From: JBAVQS01 sp049694275
Lineage (GTDB): Bacteria; Chloroflexota; Anaerolineae; UBA4142; SHND01
DNA: 21,707 bases
Assembly: GCA_049694275.1 (NCBI GenBank)
Contig: JBAVQS010000136.1
Location: forward strand, 1-21,707
Direction of reading: 5' to 3'
Position 1 is the stretch's first letter. The number at the start of each line of letters is the position of its first letter. Shown here piece by piece: positions 7,286-15,760 of the stretch. The notes below the pieces were generated by a model. That model made no database searches, was not told the origin of the DNA, and was given only the letters and a program-made list of their open reading frames with translations. The translations under genes and the position numbers were made by a program.

Positions 7286-9175
7286 AAGTCGCAGAACTCG
7301 TTCATCCACCCAGCACTCAAAGATAACATCTACTAAGGAGCTATTGAGAGGATCGACTCTTACTAACTCTGACGGCCATCCATACCCCCCAGTTTTTGTG
7401 TCATATATCCAACCACAATATGAGCAATCTGGAATCGGATCAGTTGTTGTATGACCTCTTTCTTGCCAGCTTGACCCTATCCTTGCCCCATCGACCGTAG
7501 AGTATAAAGGAACACCACTCTTGACGAGACCATCGACATAATCCGATTGTCGAACAGCCACATTGATGCGCACCTTACGCGTGTAGAATTCCTGGTTCAA
7601 CTCTCCTTCGGAAATTACCACATTGGAATGCTTGTCAAAGTAGCCGCGAAGACCATTCAGCGCTGCGTTCGAGCCCTCTTCGGGACTCCTAAAGAGAAGG
7701 AGTGTGTCCTGCAAATGCAGAGTATAGAATACCGCTGTTGGCGATGCACTTGGAATACCGACCGGCTGATTCCGAGCAGATGTCGGAGTCCTTTCAGGCT
7801 GTTCAGTAAGTACAGGTGTTAGCGGTATTAAAGTGTTTCGCGGAAGGTCTGTGGCTGTGGAAGAAATTAAGCTAGGTGTTGGTATGACCCGAGTCTTAAG
7901 GACAGTGGGCGAGGCTAGGGTAGGAGATGGAACGATTGCGGTCGGAGCCTTTGTGGTTGGCTGACCAGGCAAAGCTGAGGCCACCATAGCAACCGTAGGC
8001 GCGGGAGCGGGAGTTGGCGACGCTTGGAAGAGACTGGACAGGGCAACGCCGGCGATCACCATCAAAACTAACAGGCCGCCCAGAATGGGAATCCAAGATA
8101 GGTGCGTGCCCTGCGCAGATGCAGAGGGAACAGGCGGTGAAGACAACGGACGCGGACCGGGTTGTGCGCCAGTTGATTGCGGCCGGGCCTGAGTGACCAC
8201 ATTTGCCTGGACAACCGGCGAAGGTACACCTCCCTGCACAAAAGCGACCTGCCCCGGCGCCGGGAGCGGAAGCTGTCCGCTCAATGCGCGTTTGAACGCG
8301 CGGGCGCTATCAAAGCGCTCCTGCGGTAACGGCTTGAGCGCCAGCATAATCGCATCTGACACATGTGACGAGAGCCGTGGATTGAGCTGCCGCGGGTTTT
8401 GCAGAAGATCGGTAGGCGATGATAACCGGTCCGTGGCTGCCGGGGGACGTTGCCCCGTTAACAGGTGGTAAAGAGTCGCGCCGAGGCTATAGATATCACT
8501 GCGAACGCTGGTGTGCTGCCCTCCCATCCCGTACTGCTCGATCGGAGCATAACCCATAGTGCCAGCGCGTTGGGAGCTTTTGCTGGATTCGGTCGCCTGT
8601 TTCACAAGGCCAAAATCGACGAGCTTGATCAATCCTTCCGGGGTGAGACGGACATTATCCGGTTTGATGTCGCGATGCAAGATAGGGGGATTTTGTCCGT
8701 GCAGAAATATCAAGGCATCACATAACTGCAAGGCATAGCCGAGCACCTGTGATTCGATAAGCCCGCCCTGATATTTTTCCAGAACCTGATCGAGGCTTTG
8801 GCCGGGGACGAATTCCATGACGAGGTACCCGTTGCCATCGGCCTCAAATGCGTCAAAATAACGCGGCAGGTTGTCGTGGCGGAGATTGCATAAGACCTGA
8901 AACTCGCGCTGAAAGGCTCGGATGCTGTCCGGGTCGGATGTCTCTTTGAGGGCGACGGGCGTTCCAGGTTGAGTGGTCTTTTCAGCCTGATACACCGCGC
9001 CAAAGCCGCCGTGCCCGATCAGGCGCACGACCCGGTATTGACCGACGATTGCGCCGGTATTGGCAATTTGAAGCGCATATCGTAAGGGACGCCCACATTG
9101 CGCACAATGCTGCGCTCCATCGCGATTCTGTGCTCCACAGCCGGCCCCCGTTCGGACATCCGTGCAGATCAACAT
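7283..9175 (-). CDS. Zinc-ribbon PknB-type Ser/Thr kinase with SH3-like ectodomain
   Basis: 630 aa, ATG preceded by TGGAG five bases upstream. An N-terminal cysteine cluster (C4, C13, C24, C27) is a zinc ribbon with a stretched first knuckle. Kinase domain at about 47-300: GHGGFGAV (54-61), VALK lysine K77, E91, HRDIKPDN (167-174), DFG (187-189) and APIEQYG (210-216); all catalytic residues are kept. A Pro/Ser/Gln-rich juxtamembrane stretch leads to one helix at 360-382, then a long Pro/Thr linker (384-480). The ectodomain (482-630) contains an SH3-like segment (about 550-606; VPLYSTVDG at 555-563, then GYGWPSELV), a fold that often binds cell-wall or peptide ligands. Likely a surface-sensing kinase. 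It lies 21 bases after the membrane pseudo-FHA gene and directly before the WD40 gene. Confidence 0.95.
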   Translation of the reverse strand: MLICTDVRTGAGCGAQNRDGAQHCAQCGRPLRYALQIANTGAIVGQYRVVRLIGHGGFGAVYQAEKTTQPGTPVALKETSDPDSIRAFQREFQVLCNLRHDNLPRYFDAFEADGNGYLVMEFVPGQSLDQVLEKYQGGLIESQVLGYALQLCDALIFLHGQNPPILHRDIKPDNVRLTPEGLIKLVDFGLVKQATESSKSSQRAGTMGYAPIEQYGMGGQHTSVRSDIYSLGATLYHLLTGQRPPAATDRLSSPTDLLQNPRQLNPRLSSHVSDAIMLALKPLPQERFDSARAFKRALSGQLPLPAPGQVAFVQGGVPSPVVQANVVTQARPQSTGAQPGPRPLSSPPVPSASAQGTHLSWIPILGGLLVLMVIAGVALSSLFQASPTPAPAPTVAMVASALPGQPTTKAPTAIVPSPTLASPTVLKTRVIPTPSLISSTATDLPRNTLIPLTPVLTEQPERTPTSARNQPVGIPSASPTAVFYTLHLQDTLLLFRSPEEGSNAALNGLRGYFDKHSNVVISEGELNQEFYTRKVRINVAVRQSDYVDGLVKSGVPLYSTVDGARIGSSWQERGHTTTDPIPDCSYCGWIYDTKTGGYGWPSELVRVDPLNSSLVDVIFECWVDERVLRL

Positions 9176-9196
9176 AAGCTTCTCCAGCTGCGCGAG

Positions 9197-10105
9197 CTAT
9201 CGTCGGATTACCTTGAACGCCATTTGCATCGTGCCGAAAGCGATAATGTCCCCATTCTGCAATTCCTGACTTGGCTGAGGGGGCAGTCTCATATTGTTGC
9301 GCTCGATGAATGGACAGTTCTGGGGATAATTGCAAATAAGCATATACTTGTCGCCGGTCTTGCGAATTTCCAGATGTCTCGGTTGCAATTGATTGTAAGG
9401 GAACCAGCGGCGGTCGTAGGTGATAACCCAGTCGTCGCTCGACCCAGAGCCAATGGTGACTTGACCTTTGTCAATCGCGTATTCCTTGTTATAGTTCGGG
9501 TCATCGGAGATGATCTTGATCTCAGCCCGGGCCGCGCCGATCTGTAGAATCGCGATAAAGGTACCCACCAGGAGCCCGATCAGGATAAAACCCCAAGCGC
9601 GACTGGTCAGATCCAGTCCCAAATTGTAAACAAGCAGAACAAAAGCAATCCCGCCGACGATTCCGCCGATCAGTCCCCCCAGGCCGCTCCAGCCCGCCTT
9701 GGCTGGAGAAAGGGTTGCAATGCCAGGTCCCAGTCCAACACCCAGTCCAAAGATTCCCCAGCCGACGACTCGCAAAACCGGACTCCACGCTTCGCCCACC
9801 CGCAGATTCAAAAAAATCAGGTTGGCCAAAAAGAGCCCGAGGGCGCCGAAAACAAATCCGGTCACGATGCCGATGGCTGATGCTTGCAGTGTCGGGACCG
9901 TGCGGCCAGTATTATTGAATTTCTCGAACCCGGCAATCAGCATTCCTGTCAGGAGGCCAATGATTCCGCCGGTTAGAGCCTCGCGTAGATAGCTATCCCC
10001 GATGGTCTGATTCGTGCGGATCACGAGGTCGAGCAGCACCCAGGCCAACAGCGCGCCCCAGCCCCCGAGTATGAGGCTGTAGAGCCGTTTCATCGTTTTA
10101 CTCAT
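9197..10105 (-). CDS. Glycine-rich multi-pass membrane protein with degenerate C-terminal FHA domain
   Basis: 302 aa, ATG with strong GAGGAGG upstream. Residues 8-190 contain about six hydrophobic, glycine-rich segments (for example LLTGMLIAGF, GLGGLIGGIVGG, GFILIGLLVGTFIAIL), which suggest tight helix packing. Residues 196-302 have FHA-like strand order: VTIGSGSSDDWVI (216-228), QPRHLEI (241-247) and LQNGDIIAFG (282-291). The phospho-threonine-contacting arginine of the FHA 'GR' motif is a serine here (S220), and no clear Asn motif remains, so phosphopeptide binding may be lost. It has the same layout as the protein at 17259-18134, so the two are probably paralogues. Likely a membrane scaffold tying FHA-type interactions to the transporter and kinases. 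Confidence 0.82.
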   Translation of the reverse strand: MSKTMKRLYSLILGGWGALLAWVLLDLVIRTNQTIGDSYLREALTGGIIGLLTGMLIAGFEKFNNTGRTVPTLQASAIGIVTGFVFGALGLFLANLIFLNLRVGEAWSPVLRVVGWGIFGLGVGLGPGIATLSPAKAGWSGLGGLIGGIVGGIAFVLLVYNLGLDLTSRAWGFILIGLLVGTFIAILQIGAARAEIKIISDDPNYNKEYAIDKGQVTIGSGSSDDWVITYDRRWFPYNQLQPRHLEIRKTGDKYMLICNYPQNCPFIERNNMRLPPQPSQELQNGDIIAFGTMQMAFKVIRR

Positions 10106-10127
10106 GGTTCCTCCTCAAGGGTTTCAA

Positions 10128-12092
10128 TTATTTGCAGGTCGCGCCTGTCACCGACGGTGTACAGCCGGCCGTCGGCGTCTCTGTTGGCGTCGGTACGGGT
10201 GTATCCGTCGGCGCCACGGTCGGCGTTGGCAGTTGGACCAGGGTGACTTGCGTATCCGCGTGATCTATCGTCCCTTTGAGTGTCGCTGTGATTGGGAGTT
10301 TATCTCCCGCCGTCTTTCCACGGACATGCCAGGAGATCTGACTTTGTGACAGGTCTGTATTTTTTACGACCTGTTCCATAGAGCCCTCGATAAGTTCCAG
10401 TTGGGGCGGCAACTGCAAGATCACGGATTGTCCGGGTTTGGGGTTCTGAACGAGAACCGAGATCCAAAAGTCTTCGCCGACCTGGAATGATTCGCTGAGT
10501 TTGGCGAAAGCAAGCTGACTGTTGAGAATCGGCGTTTCAATTGCGCCCAGACCGTAATAGGTGCTCCATTCGTGTGTTTCGCCGGACTTGAGCGTCCGAT
10601 CATTGTAAAAGATTCCGATCGCGCTATCCGCTTTACCGCCGAGCTGGCCACACTGATGAAAACCATCACTGTTCCCGCCAAACTGAGCGTAATAGTCCCA
10701 TTGTGGGGATTGACCACACCAGGGCGTGATGATAAAGCGGTCGGGTGGAGTGAGACCTGTCCCTTTGAGGGTTATCTGGACAATGACTCCGTGATCTCGA
10801 ATGTCGTTGGTCTGATAGACCTGGATTCGATCCGGAATGTCGTTCCCTTTCAAATCGAGCGGATGGTTGATCAGCCCATCCAGCCCAGGAACCAGGAATG
10901 GAACGCCATCATTGTCTCCAATCAACGTGTCGATCATCATTCGCAGTCCCACATTGTGCGGTTGGCTATCCAGGTTTTTCGCCTGATAAGAAATGCGGAA
11001 GGTATCAATCTGATGCGTTGAACTGCCGAGCACCGCCTTGACCGTTTCTGTAAAGACAATCGATTGATACTGCCACACTCCGTCCAGTTCTGATCCATCT
11101 GCATTGAGTTGGGGAGGGGCGAGCCATTTACCCGCGTCAGTGCCATAATGTGCCGTCGATCCATCGACCCAGACGCTGGTATCATTTGTATGACCATCGG
11201 CATCCACAGTAGTGCCTTCCGGCCGGAAGGTAAGCGGCTGGTTACGCGCGTTCGGAATAGCGGGATCGTCCTTGGTGCTAAAGCCAAAGCGTCCATCCTG
11301 GGTATTGTGAATCAATACCAAGGGATAGGGCGGATTCGCCGTCGCGGTGGGTGTCGCGGTGGACGGTATGACCGACGTCGGCGATGGTTTGGGCGTAAAA
11401 GTCGGGGTGCTGGTAAATGTTGCGGTCGCGGTGAAGGTCGGCGTGGGCGGCTGCGTCGGCGCTACAGTCGGTGTCGGCGTCGGGTTGTTCACCTCGTACA
11501 AGTAGACTCCGGGTAGCGAGGCGAGGAGCCCTCCTGCCAGGCAAATGAGCAGAATGACAGGTATGGTAAAAAACGGCGGGCGTCCTTGTCCGCTGGGTTG
11601 CGGTTGCGCTGGTGGTGGTACAACCTGTGTCCAATTGTTTGGCGGATAGTTCGGAGGCGGAGGTGGGTATCCGGGTGGCTGAGGCGTCCTTCCCACTATG
11701 GGTGCCCCACCCGGGAGCTGATTCGTGTTCTGAGGATAGCCCAATCCCGCCATAGGCGGTTGACCGGGGTAGGTTCCTTGGGGCGGAGTGACGACCTGCG
11801 TCTGGTGTGGAGCTGGCGTAACGGGGTGCGTAGGTTGCGGCGCGACCAGCGGCTTGCCACAGTTATTGCAATGCTTGGCTCCCGGCTTGTTGCGCTTGCC
11901 ACAATAAGGGCAAGCGACTCCGCCGGGCGTCGGCGGCGTTTGTGCTGCGCCGCCGGGCGAGCTCGGTTGCGGCGGCGTGTTGGGCGGGATGACGGAGCGC
12001 GTAGAGACAGCAATTGGAGTTCCGCACTTGTGGCAGAAACGGGCATCGGGCCGGTTTATCGCACCGCACTTGGGGCAATTGATCATTGCCAT
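10128..12092 (-). CDS. Double zinc-ribbon, single-pass membrane protein with large unknown ectodomain
   Basis: 654 aa. ATG at 12092 has GGGAG six bases upstream; a second ATG two codons on is less well placed. Two zinc ribbons (C6/C9/C20/C23 and C61/C64/C75/C78) are followed by a proline/glutamine-rich cytoplasmic stretch (80-170), one membrane helix (about 173-199), a Pro/Thr linker (203-253) and an ectodomain (254-630), then a second Pro/Thr tail ending in GCTPSVTGATCK. The ectodomain has strand-rich sequence such as HQIDTFRISYQAKNL and a closing part (about 520-625) that resembles an Ig-like or DUF11-type fold. I do not recognise the family. The Cys pair near the end could form an external disulphide. 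It lies between the FHA transporter and a membrane pseudo-FHA protein, and could present or receive a ligand for that complex. Confidence 0.88.
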   Translation of the reverse strand: MAMINCPKCGAINRPDARFCHKCGTPIAVSTRSVIPPNTPPQPSSPGGAAQTPPTPGGVACPYCGKRNKPGAKHCNNCGKPLVAPQPTHPVTPAPHQTQVVTPPQGTYPGQPPMAGLGYPQNTNQLPGGAPIVGRTPQPPGYPPPPPNYPPNNWTQVVPPPAQPQPSGQGRPPFFTIPVILLICLAGGLLASLPGVYLYEVNNPTPTPTVAPTQPPTPTFTATATFTSTPTFTPKPSPTSVIPSTATPTATANPPYPLVLIHNTQDGRFGFSTKDDPAIPNARNQPLTFRPEGTTVDADGHTNDTSVWVDGSTAHYGTDAGKWLAPPQLNADGSELDGVWQYQSIVFTETVKAVLGSSTHQIDTFRISYQAKNLDSQPHNVGLRMMIDTLIGDNDGVPFLVPGLDGLINHPLDLKGNDIPDRIQVYQTNDIRDHGVIVQITLKGTGLTPPDRFIITPWCGQSPQWDYYAQFGGNSDGFHQCGQLGGKADSAIGIFYNDRTLKSGETHEWSTYYGLGAIETPILNSQLAFAKLSESFQVGEDFWISVLVQNPKPGQSVILQLPPQLELIEGSMEQVVKNTDLSQSQISWHVRGKTAGDKLPITATLKGTIDHADTQVTLVQLPTPTVAPTDTPVPTPTETPTAGCTPSVTGATCK

Positions 12093-12178
12093 AATCGTCT
12101 CCCGCTTTAATTCTGAAATGTTAATTGAACAGATGTCGTTGGTGGCGCTAGACGAACTTGCCTTTCAGTTCCCCATTC
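12093..12178 (-). other. 86-nt intergenic gap
   Basis: AT-rich near the downstream gene. I find no hairpin with a T-run and no pair of promoter boxes with standard spacing. It holds the GGGAG ribosome-binding site of the downstream gene near 12099-12103. Confidence 0.5.
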
Positions 12179-14902
12179 TTAATGCGTTTCGCGCTTTCTC
12201 CTCAAACCGATGTAAACAAGTGTCCCGAGCGCCAATACGAAAACGCTCAAGGCCAACCATAATTGTAGCAGGTGAGGAGCTGTATGGTCGTAGTGAATGC
12301 GATATTCCCAAAGGCCGGTGCTGGAACCGAGCGCGTTCAGCGTCCAATGGTTGATGGTAAGCCATGAAAGGAATTGAACGGATTGGGGAATATCGACCAG
12401 ATTGCCTGCAAACAGAATCTGCATAAAGAGCACGAAAAAAATGGAGTAGATAACGGTCGTTTCATTGCGCGCATAAGTCGAGATGGTGAGCCCGAGCATC
12501 AAACTCGCCAGGGCCGCCAGAATGAGCGTCAAAAAAATCTCTGCCGGATAAGGGAACAGAATCCCGCGTTCTGGAAACTGGACTCGCAGCGAAACAATGA
12601 ACAGCAACAAGAGCGTTTGCAGGATGCTGAAACCCAAGAGCACGAGAACCTTGGACAGCATGTAGGGGAGCACGCCCAGGTTCACCATGCGCTCCCGGCG
12701 GTAAATTGTCCTCTCTCGCACAATCTCGAAACTGGAACTGAACAGGCCGAACAGGATGCTTGCCAAAGCAAGCATAAAAAGGACGATTTGAGCATTTTGA
12801 TGAGTGAGTGGATCTGCACGATTGAGTCCGGTCAGGTAGTTCGGCCCGGCAACAATGTCCAGTAGAACACCGATCAGTGGCATGACTGCCAGCAGAACGC
12901 CGAGCGCCATCCAGTCCCGCATGATCAATTCGAGGTAACGCCGCGTGAGTATCCACCATTGCCATAACAGGGAAGGCCGCGGTCGCTGGGCCGCTTGGTT
13001 GGCCAGTTGTGCAGTAGGAGGGGCTTGTGGTGGATGCTGGATGCGTCCCGCGACATACTGCTGATAAATTGGCGACTGCTTGAACCGCTGTTCCCACTCG
13101 CGCGGCGCCTGATCAGGGTCTGCGAGATTGGGCACTTGTTCCAATTCCGAATAGATATCCGAAAAATCGGCCGCATTAAAGAAAGCTTTGGCCTCATCCG
13201 GCGGGCCAAAAAAGACCAATCTCCCTCGCGCCAGAAATGCAACGTGGTCGCATTGACTGATATTCGCGGTTGCATGAGTGACGAGGATGACCGTACGCCC
13301 CATGTCGGCGAGTTGCCGCATCATGACCATCATCTTTTTCTCGAGCCCGGGGTCGAGCCCCGAGGTTGGCTCGTCGAGGAAAAAGAGAGGGGGCTGGGCA
13401 AGGAGCTCGACGGCAATACTAACCCGTTTGCGCTGGCCGCCGCTCAGACTCTGGACCATCTGGTCCCGTTGTGCGGTGAGATTAACGGTCGCGAGCACAT
13501 CGTCGATGCGCTGGCGCGCTTCCTGGTGGCTAATATCGGGTGGAAGGCGCAGTGCAGCTGAATAGCGCAGCGCGCTTTCGACCGGTAGCCCATTGTGAAT
13601 GATATCATCCTGAGGCACGTAACCGAGCATCGGGCGATACATTTCGAACAACTTGTAAAAGTCGGCGCCATTCAACAAAACCTGCCCCTGGACTGGTTGA
13701 AACCCGCTGAGCGCATTCATCAGGGTGGATTTACCTGCGCCGCTGGCGCCGACGAAAGCTACAAACTCGCGCGGATAGATGGACAGGGTCACATCGTTGA
13801 GTAAGAGCTGCTGGCCTTTATGGGTTTGTACGGCCCGGTGCAAGGCCAGCGCGTCGAGGCGCACATTTCCAAAGACATTGAACTGGCTCAACTGTCCCTG
13901 TTCGTAGACAAGTTGATCGCTGCCGATCTGGACCACGTCCCCCGGCTGAAGTACGCGCTGCCTGATTCGTGCTCCATTGACGTAGGTACCGTTAGTTGAT
14001 TTCAGGTCGGCCAGGGCATGGCGCTGCCCGTCAAAATCAATGCGCGCGTGGTGCCAGGAGACAGTCGGGCTGTCGAGCCTGAGACCGGCTTGTGGGTCGC
14101 GCCCGATGATTGTGATAGGCTGGCGGATGTCGAGCGGCCGCAGAATCGCAGGGGCTGGAGCAGCGAGAGCAACAAAGGTCAAGCTGATTGAGTTCCCATA
14201 GGAGTCGCCAATCCGTACGCTGTCATTGTTGGACAGAACGCGTTCCTGGATGCGCTGGCCATTGTACACCAAGCCATTCGGAGTCCCGAGATCGATGATG
14301 CGGTAATGGACGCCAACCGCTTCAAGAGTTGCATGATGCGCCGATACAAGGGGATGATTGATGATAATATCATTGTCGGCCGCGCGCCCGAGCTTGAGGG
14401 TTGGCTTGTCAAGCAGCACGCGCTGGGGTATTCCATGACCCGGCGTGTGAATGACGAGCTCGGCGGCGGCGATCCGTTGGGTGCCAGAGGATGAAGAGTT
14501 GGAAAGAGCAGGGCTCACCGGGGCGGCATGTTGCACCGCGCCACAGTGCGAGCAAAAGGGCGCGTCGGGGCGGGAGAGGATCTTACCACATTGAATACAA
14601 TGAGCCGCCGGAGCAAGGACCAGTTCAGCCTGAATACCTCCCAGTTCGATCATCTCTCCCGCGTTGACATCGATTGATCCCGTAACCAAGATACCCCGTA
14701 TCCGCGTTGGATTAGTCTGGCTCAAATTTTCCAAAAGAACCCGCCCGCCGCGAACTTGCAAACGTGCCTGACGGCGCGAGATGCTCGTGTCGTTCAGTAC
14801 GACGTGGCAGGCTGGATCCCGCCCCACCTCGCTGGGATTCGAGGTAAGGGGAAGCCGTGTATTCCCAACTCGCAAAAAGCCCCATGGGGTGTTTTGGCTC
14901 AT
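12179..14902 (-). CDS. FHA-regulated ABCG-type transporter (3 FHA + zinc ribbon + ATPase + permease)
   Basis: 907 aa from the ATG at 14902, 16 bases after the previous stop. A longer frame from 14971 has no ribosome-binding site and overlaps the preceding gene. Order: FHA1 (1-97; GR 27-28, SRR 42-44), zinc ribbon (C102, C105, C117, C120), FHA2 (149-244; GR 172-173, SAHH), FHA3 (253-335; GR 267-268, SWHH, STNGTYVNG). The ATPase spans 345-580: Walker A GASGAGKST (385-393), Q431, signature LSGGQ (486-490), LFFLDEP (506-512), H543. An ABC2-type permease with about six helices follows (660-900). All ATPase motifs are intact. M. tuberculosis Rv1747 has two FHA domains in the same layout and is controlled by the kinase PknF. 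This half-transporter probably dimerises and exports an unknown substrate under kinase control. Confidence 0.95.
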   Translation of the reverse strand: MSQNTPWGFLRVGNTRLPLTSNPSEVGRDPACHVVLNDTSISRRQARLQVRGGRVLLENLSQTNPTRIRGILVTGSIDVNAGEMIELGGIQAELVLAPAAHCIQCGKILSRPDAPFCSHCGAVQHAAPVSPALSNSSSSGTQRIAAAELVIHTPGHGIPQRVLLDKPTLKLGRAADNDIIINHPLVSAHHATLEAVGVHYRIIDLGTPNGLVYNGQRIQERVLSNNDSVRIGDSYGNSISLTFVALAAPAPAILRPLDIRQPITIIGRDPQAGLRLDSPTVSWHHARIDFDGQRHALADLKSTNGTYVNGARIRQRVLQPGDVVQIGSDQLVYEQGQLSQFNVFGNVRLDALALHRAVQTHKGQQLLLNDVTLSIYPREFVAFVGASGAGKSTLMNALSGFQPVQGQVLLNGADFYKLFEMYRPMLGYVPQDDIIHNGLPVESALRYSAALRLPPDISHQEARQRIDDVLATVNLTAQRDQMVQSLSGGQRKRVSIAVELLAQPPLFFLDEPTSGLDPGLEKKMMVMMRQLADMGRTVILVTHATANISQCDHVAFLARGRLVFFGPPDEAKAFFNAADFSDIYSELEQVPNLADPDQAPREWEQRFKQSPIYQQYVAGRIQHPPQAPPTAQLANQAAQRPRPSLLWQWWILTRRYLELIMRDWMALGVLLAVMPLIGVLLDIVAGPNYLTGLNRADPLTHQNAQIVLFMLALASILFGLFSSSFEIVRERTIYRRERMVNLGVLPYMLSKVLVLLGFSILQTLLLLFIVSLRVQFPERGILFPYPAEIFLTLILAALASLMLGLTISTYARNETTVIYSIFFVLFMQILFAGNLVDIPQSVQFLSWLTINHWTLNALGSSTGLWEYRIHYDHTAPHLLQLWLALSVFVLALGTLVYIGLRRKRETH

Positions 14903-14918
14903 AAATGCCAAGTCCGAA

Positions 14919-15725
14919 CTAGCTGAAAAACTCGATTTGCAGATGACCCAGTGTGAGCCGCTCCCCACCATTGAGTGGCGTGCGGTCGCCAGATTGTAAA
15001 CGTCGATCGTTAATCCAGGTGCCGTTAGCGCTCATGTCCTGAATAAAGAACAGATTCCCGCCGCGTGTAATTATGCAATGTCTGCGCGAAACACCGGCGT
15101 CATCTCCACCCCAGGTGGTAAGATCGATCTCGGGATAGATTCCGCTCTCCGGATCAGTGCGCCCAATCACTAGCTGGTCAAAGCCGCTAATGTCAAAATA
15201 GGCACGACTCGCCGTGAGCACAAGACGGGGATGACCGGGTTGTGGCGGCTGAGAGGCCGGAATTGCGCCGATCTGACGCCGTGGCTGCGAATTCACCTCG
15301 GGCGGTCGGGTTACGACCGGCGGTGGGGTCACGGTGGACGGTGGGGGCGCCGCGGGACGTGGGGTTACGACGGGCGGGGGCATCATCACAGGCGGGGTCA
15401 CAATCGGTTGCGACACATTCTGAACAGGCGCAGTCCCCGCGGAGGCGGTTGATCCGGCGGAGGAGGACGGATAGGCCGACGGCGCTATATTGGACGAAGG
15501 AAGCGAGGGGGCGGCGCGGTCCAAACCCGCCCCACAATTCTCACAGTATTCATTGTCAGCCTTGTTCGCTGTGCCGCAAACTTTGCAGGTCACAGTGGCG
15601 CCCGGTGTCGAGGTAACAGGCAACGGCGACTCAGCCGGCGGCGCGGAGACCGTCAATTTAACCCCACACTTGTCGCAGAACAGGGAATCATCGAAATTCT
15701 CTTGAGCGCAATTTTTGCACTGCAT
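14919..15725 (-). CDS. Double zinc-ribbon FHA adaptor
   Basis: 268 aa, ATG with GGAGG five bases upstream. Two zinc ribbons (C3/C6/C17/C20 and C47/C50/C61/C64), a long Pro/Ser/Thr/Val-rich disordered stretch (68-160), and a canonical FHA domain (167-268). The FHA has VIGRT (186-190), GVSRRH (211-216), MSANGTWIN (231-239) and LNGGERLTLG (251-260), so every phospho-threonine-binding residue is present. Soluble. The combination suggests an adaptor that recognises a phosphorylated threonine and joins another partner through the zinc ribbons. Threonines in its own linker are plausible kinase targets, as in the FHA protein GarA of mycobacteria (known) - an inference for this protein. It directly precedes the FHA transporter. 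Confidence 0.93.
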   Translation of the reverse strand: MQCKNCAQENFDDSLFCDKCGVKLTVSAPPAESPLPVTSTPGATVTCKVCGTANKADNEYCENCGAGLDRAAPSLPSSNIAPSAYPSSSAGSTASAGTAPVQNVSQPIVTPPVMMPPPVVTPRPAAPPPSTVTPPPVVTRPPEVNSQPRRQIGAIPASQPPQPGHPRLVLTASRAYFDISGFDQLVIGRTDPESGIYPEIDLTTWGGDDAGVSRRHCIITRGGNLFFIQDMSANGTWINDRRLQSGDRTPLNGGERLTLGHLQIEFFS

Positions 15726-15760
15726 ACGTTCCTCCGTATTTTAGGGAATGGCGGGCGCGA

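Noticed and set aside
11340..11480. Short tandem repeat or CRISPR-like array
   Set aside because: The GTCGGCGTxGGx pattern encodes the Thr/Pro-rich linker of the membrane protein; units are irregular and there are no spacers.
11586..12110. Plus-strand ORF of 174 codons
   Set aside because: Lies opposite the zinc-ribbon and proline-rich part of the membrane protein. Its Arg-rich translation mirrors GC-rich low-complexity codons, with no domain or ribosome-binding site.
12462..13097. Minus-strand ORF of 211 codons in another frame
   Set aside because: Shadow of the transporter's linker and permease region; Arg/Ser/His-rich with no hydrophobic pattern.
12995..13561. Plus-strand ORF of 188 codons
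   Set aside because: Antisense to the ATPase domain of the ABC transporter, whose motifs are intact on the minus strand; the product has no recognisable motif.
14903..14971. Longer start for the FHA-ABC transporter
   Set aside because: The extension overlaps the end of the FHA adaptor, has no ribosome-binding site, and adds nothing before the FHA1 fold.
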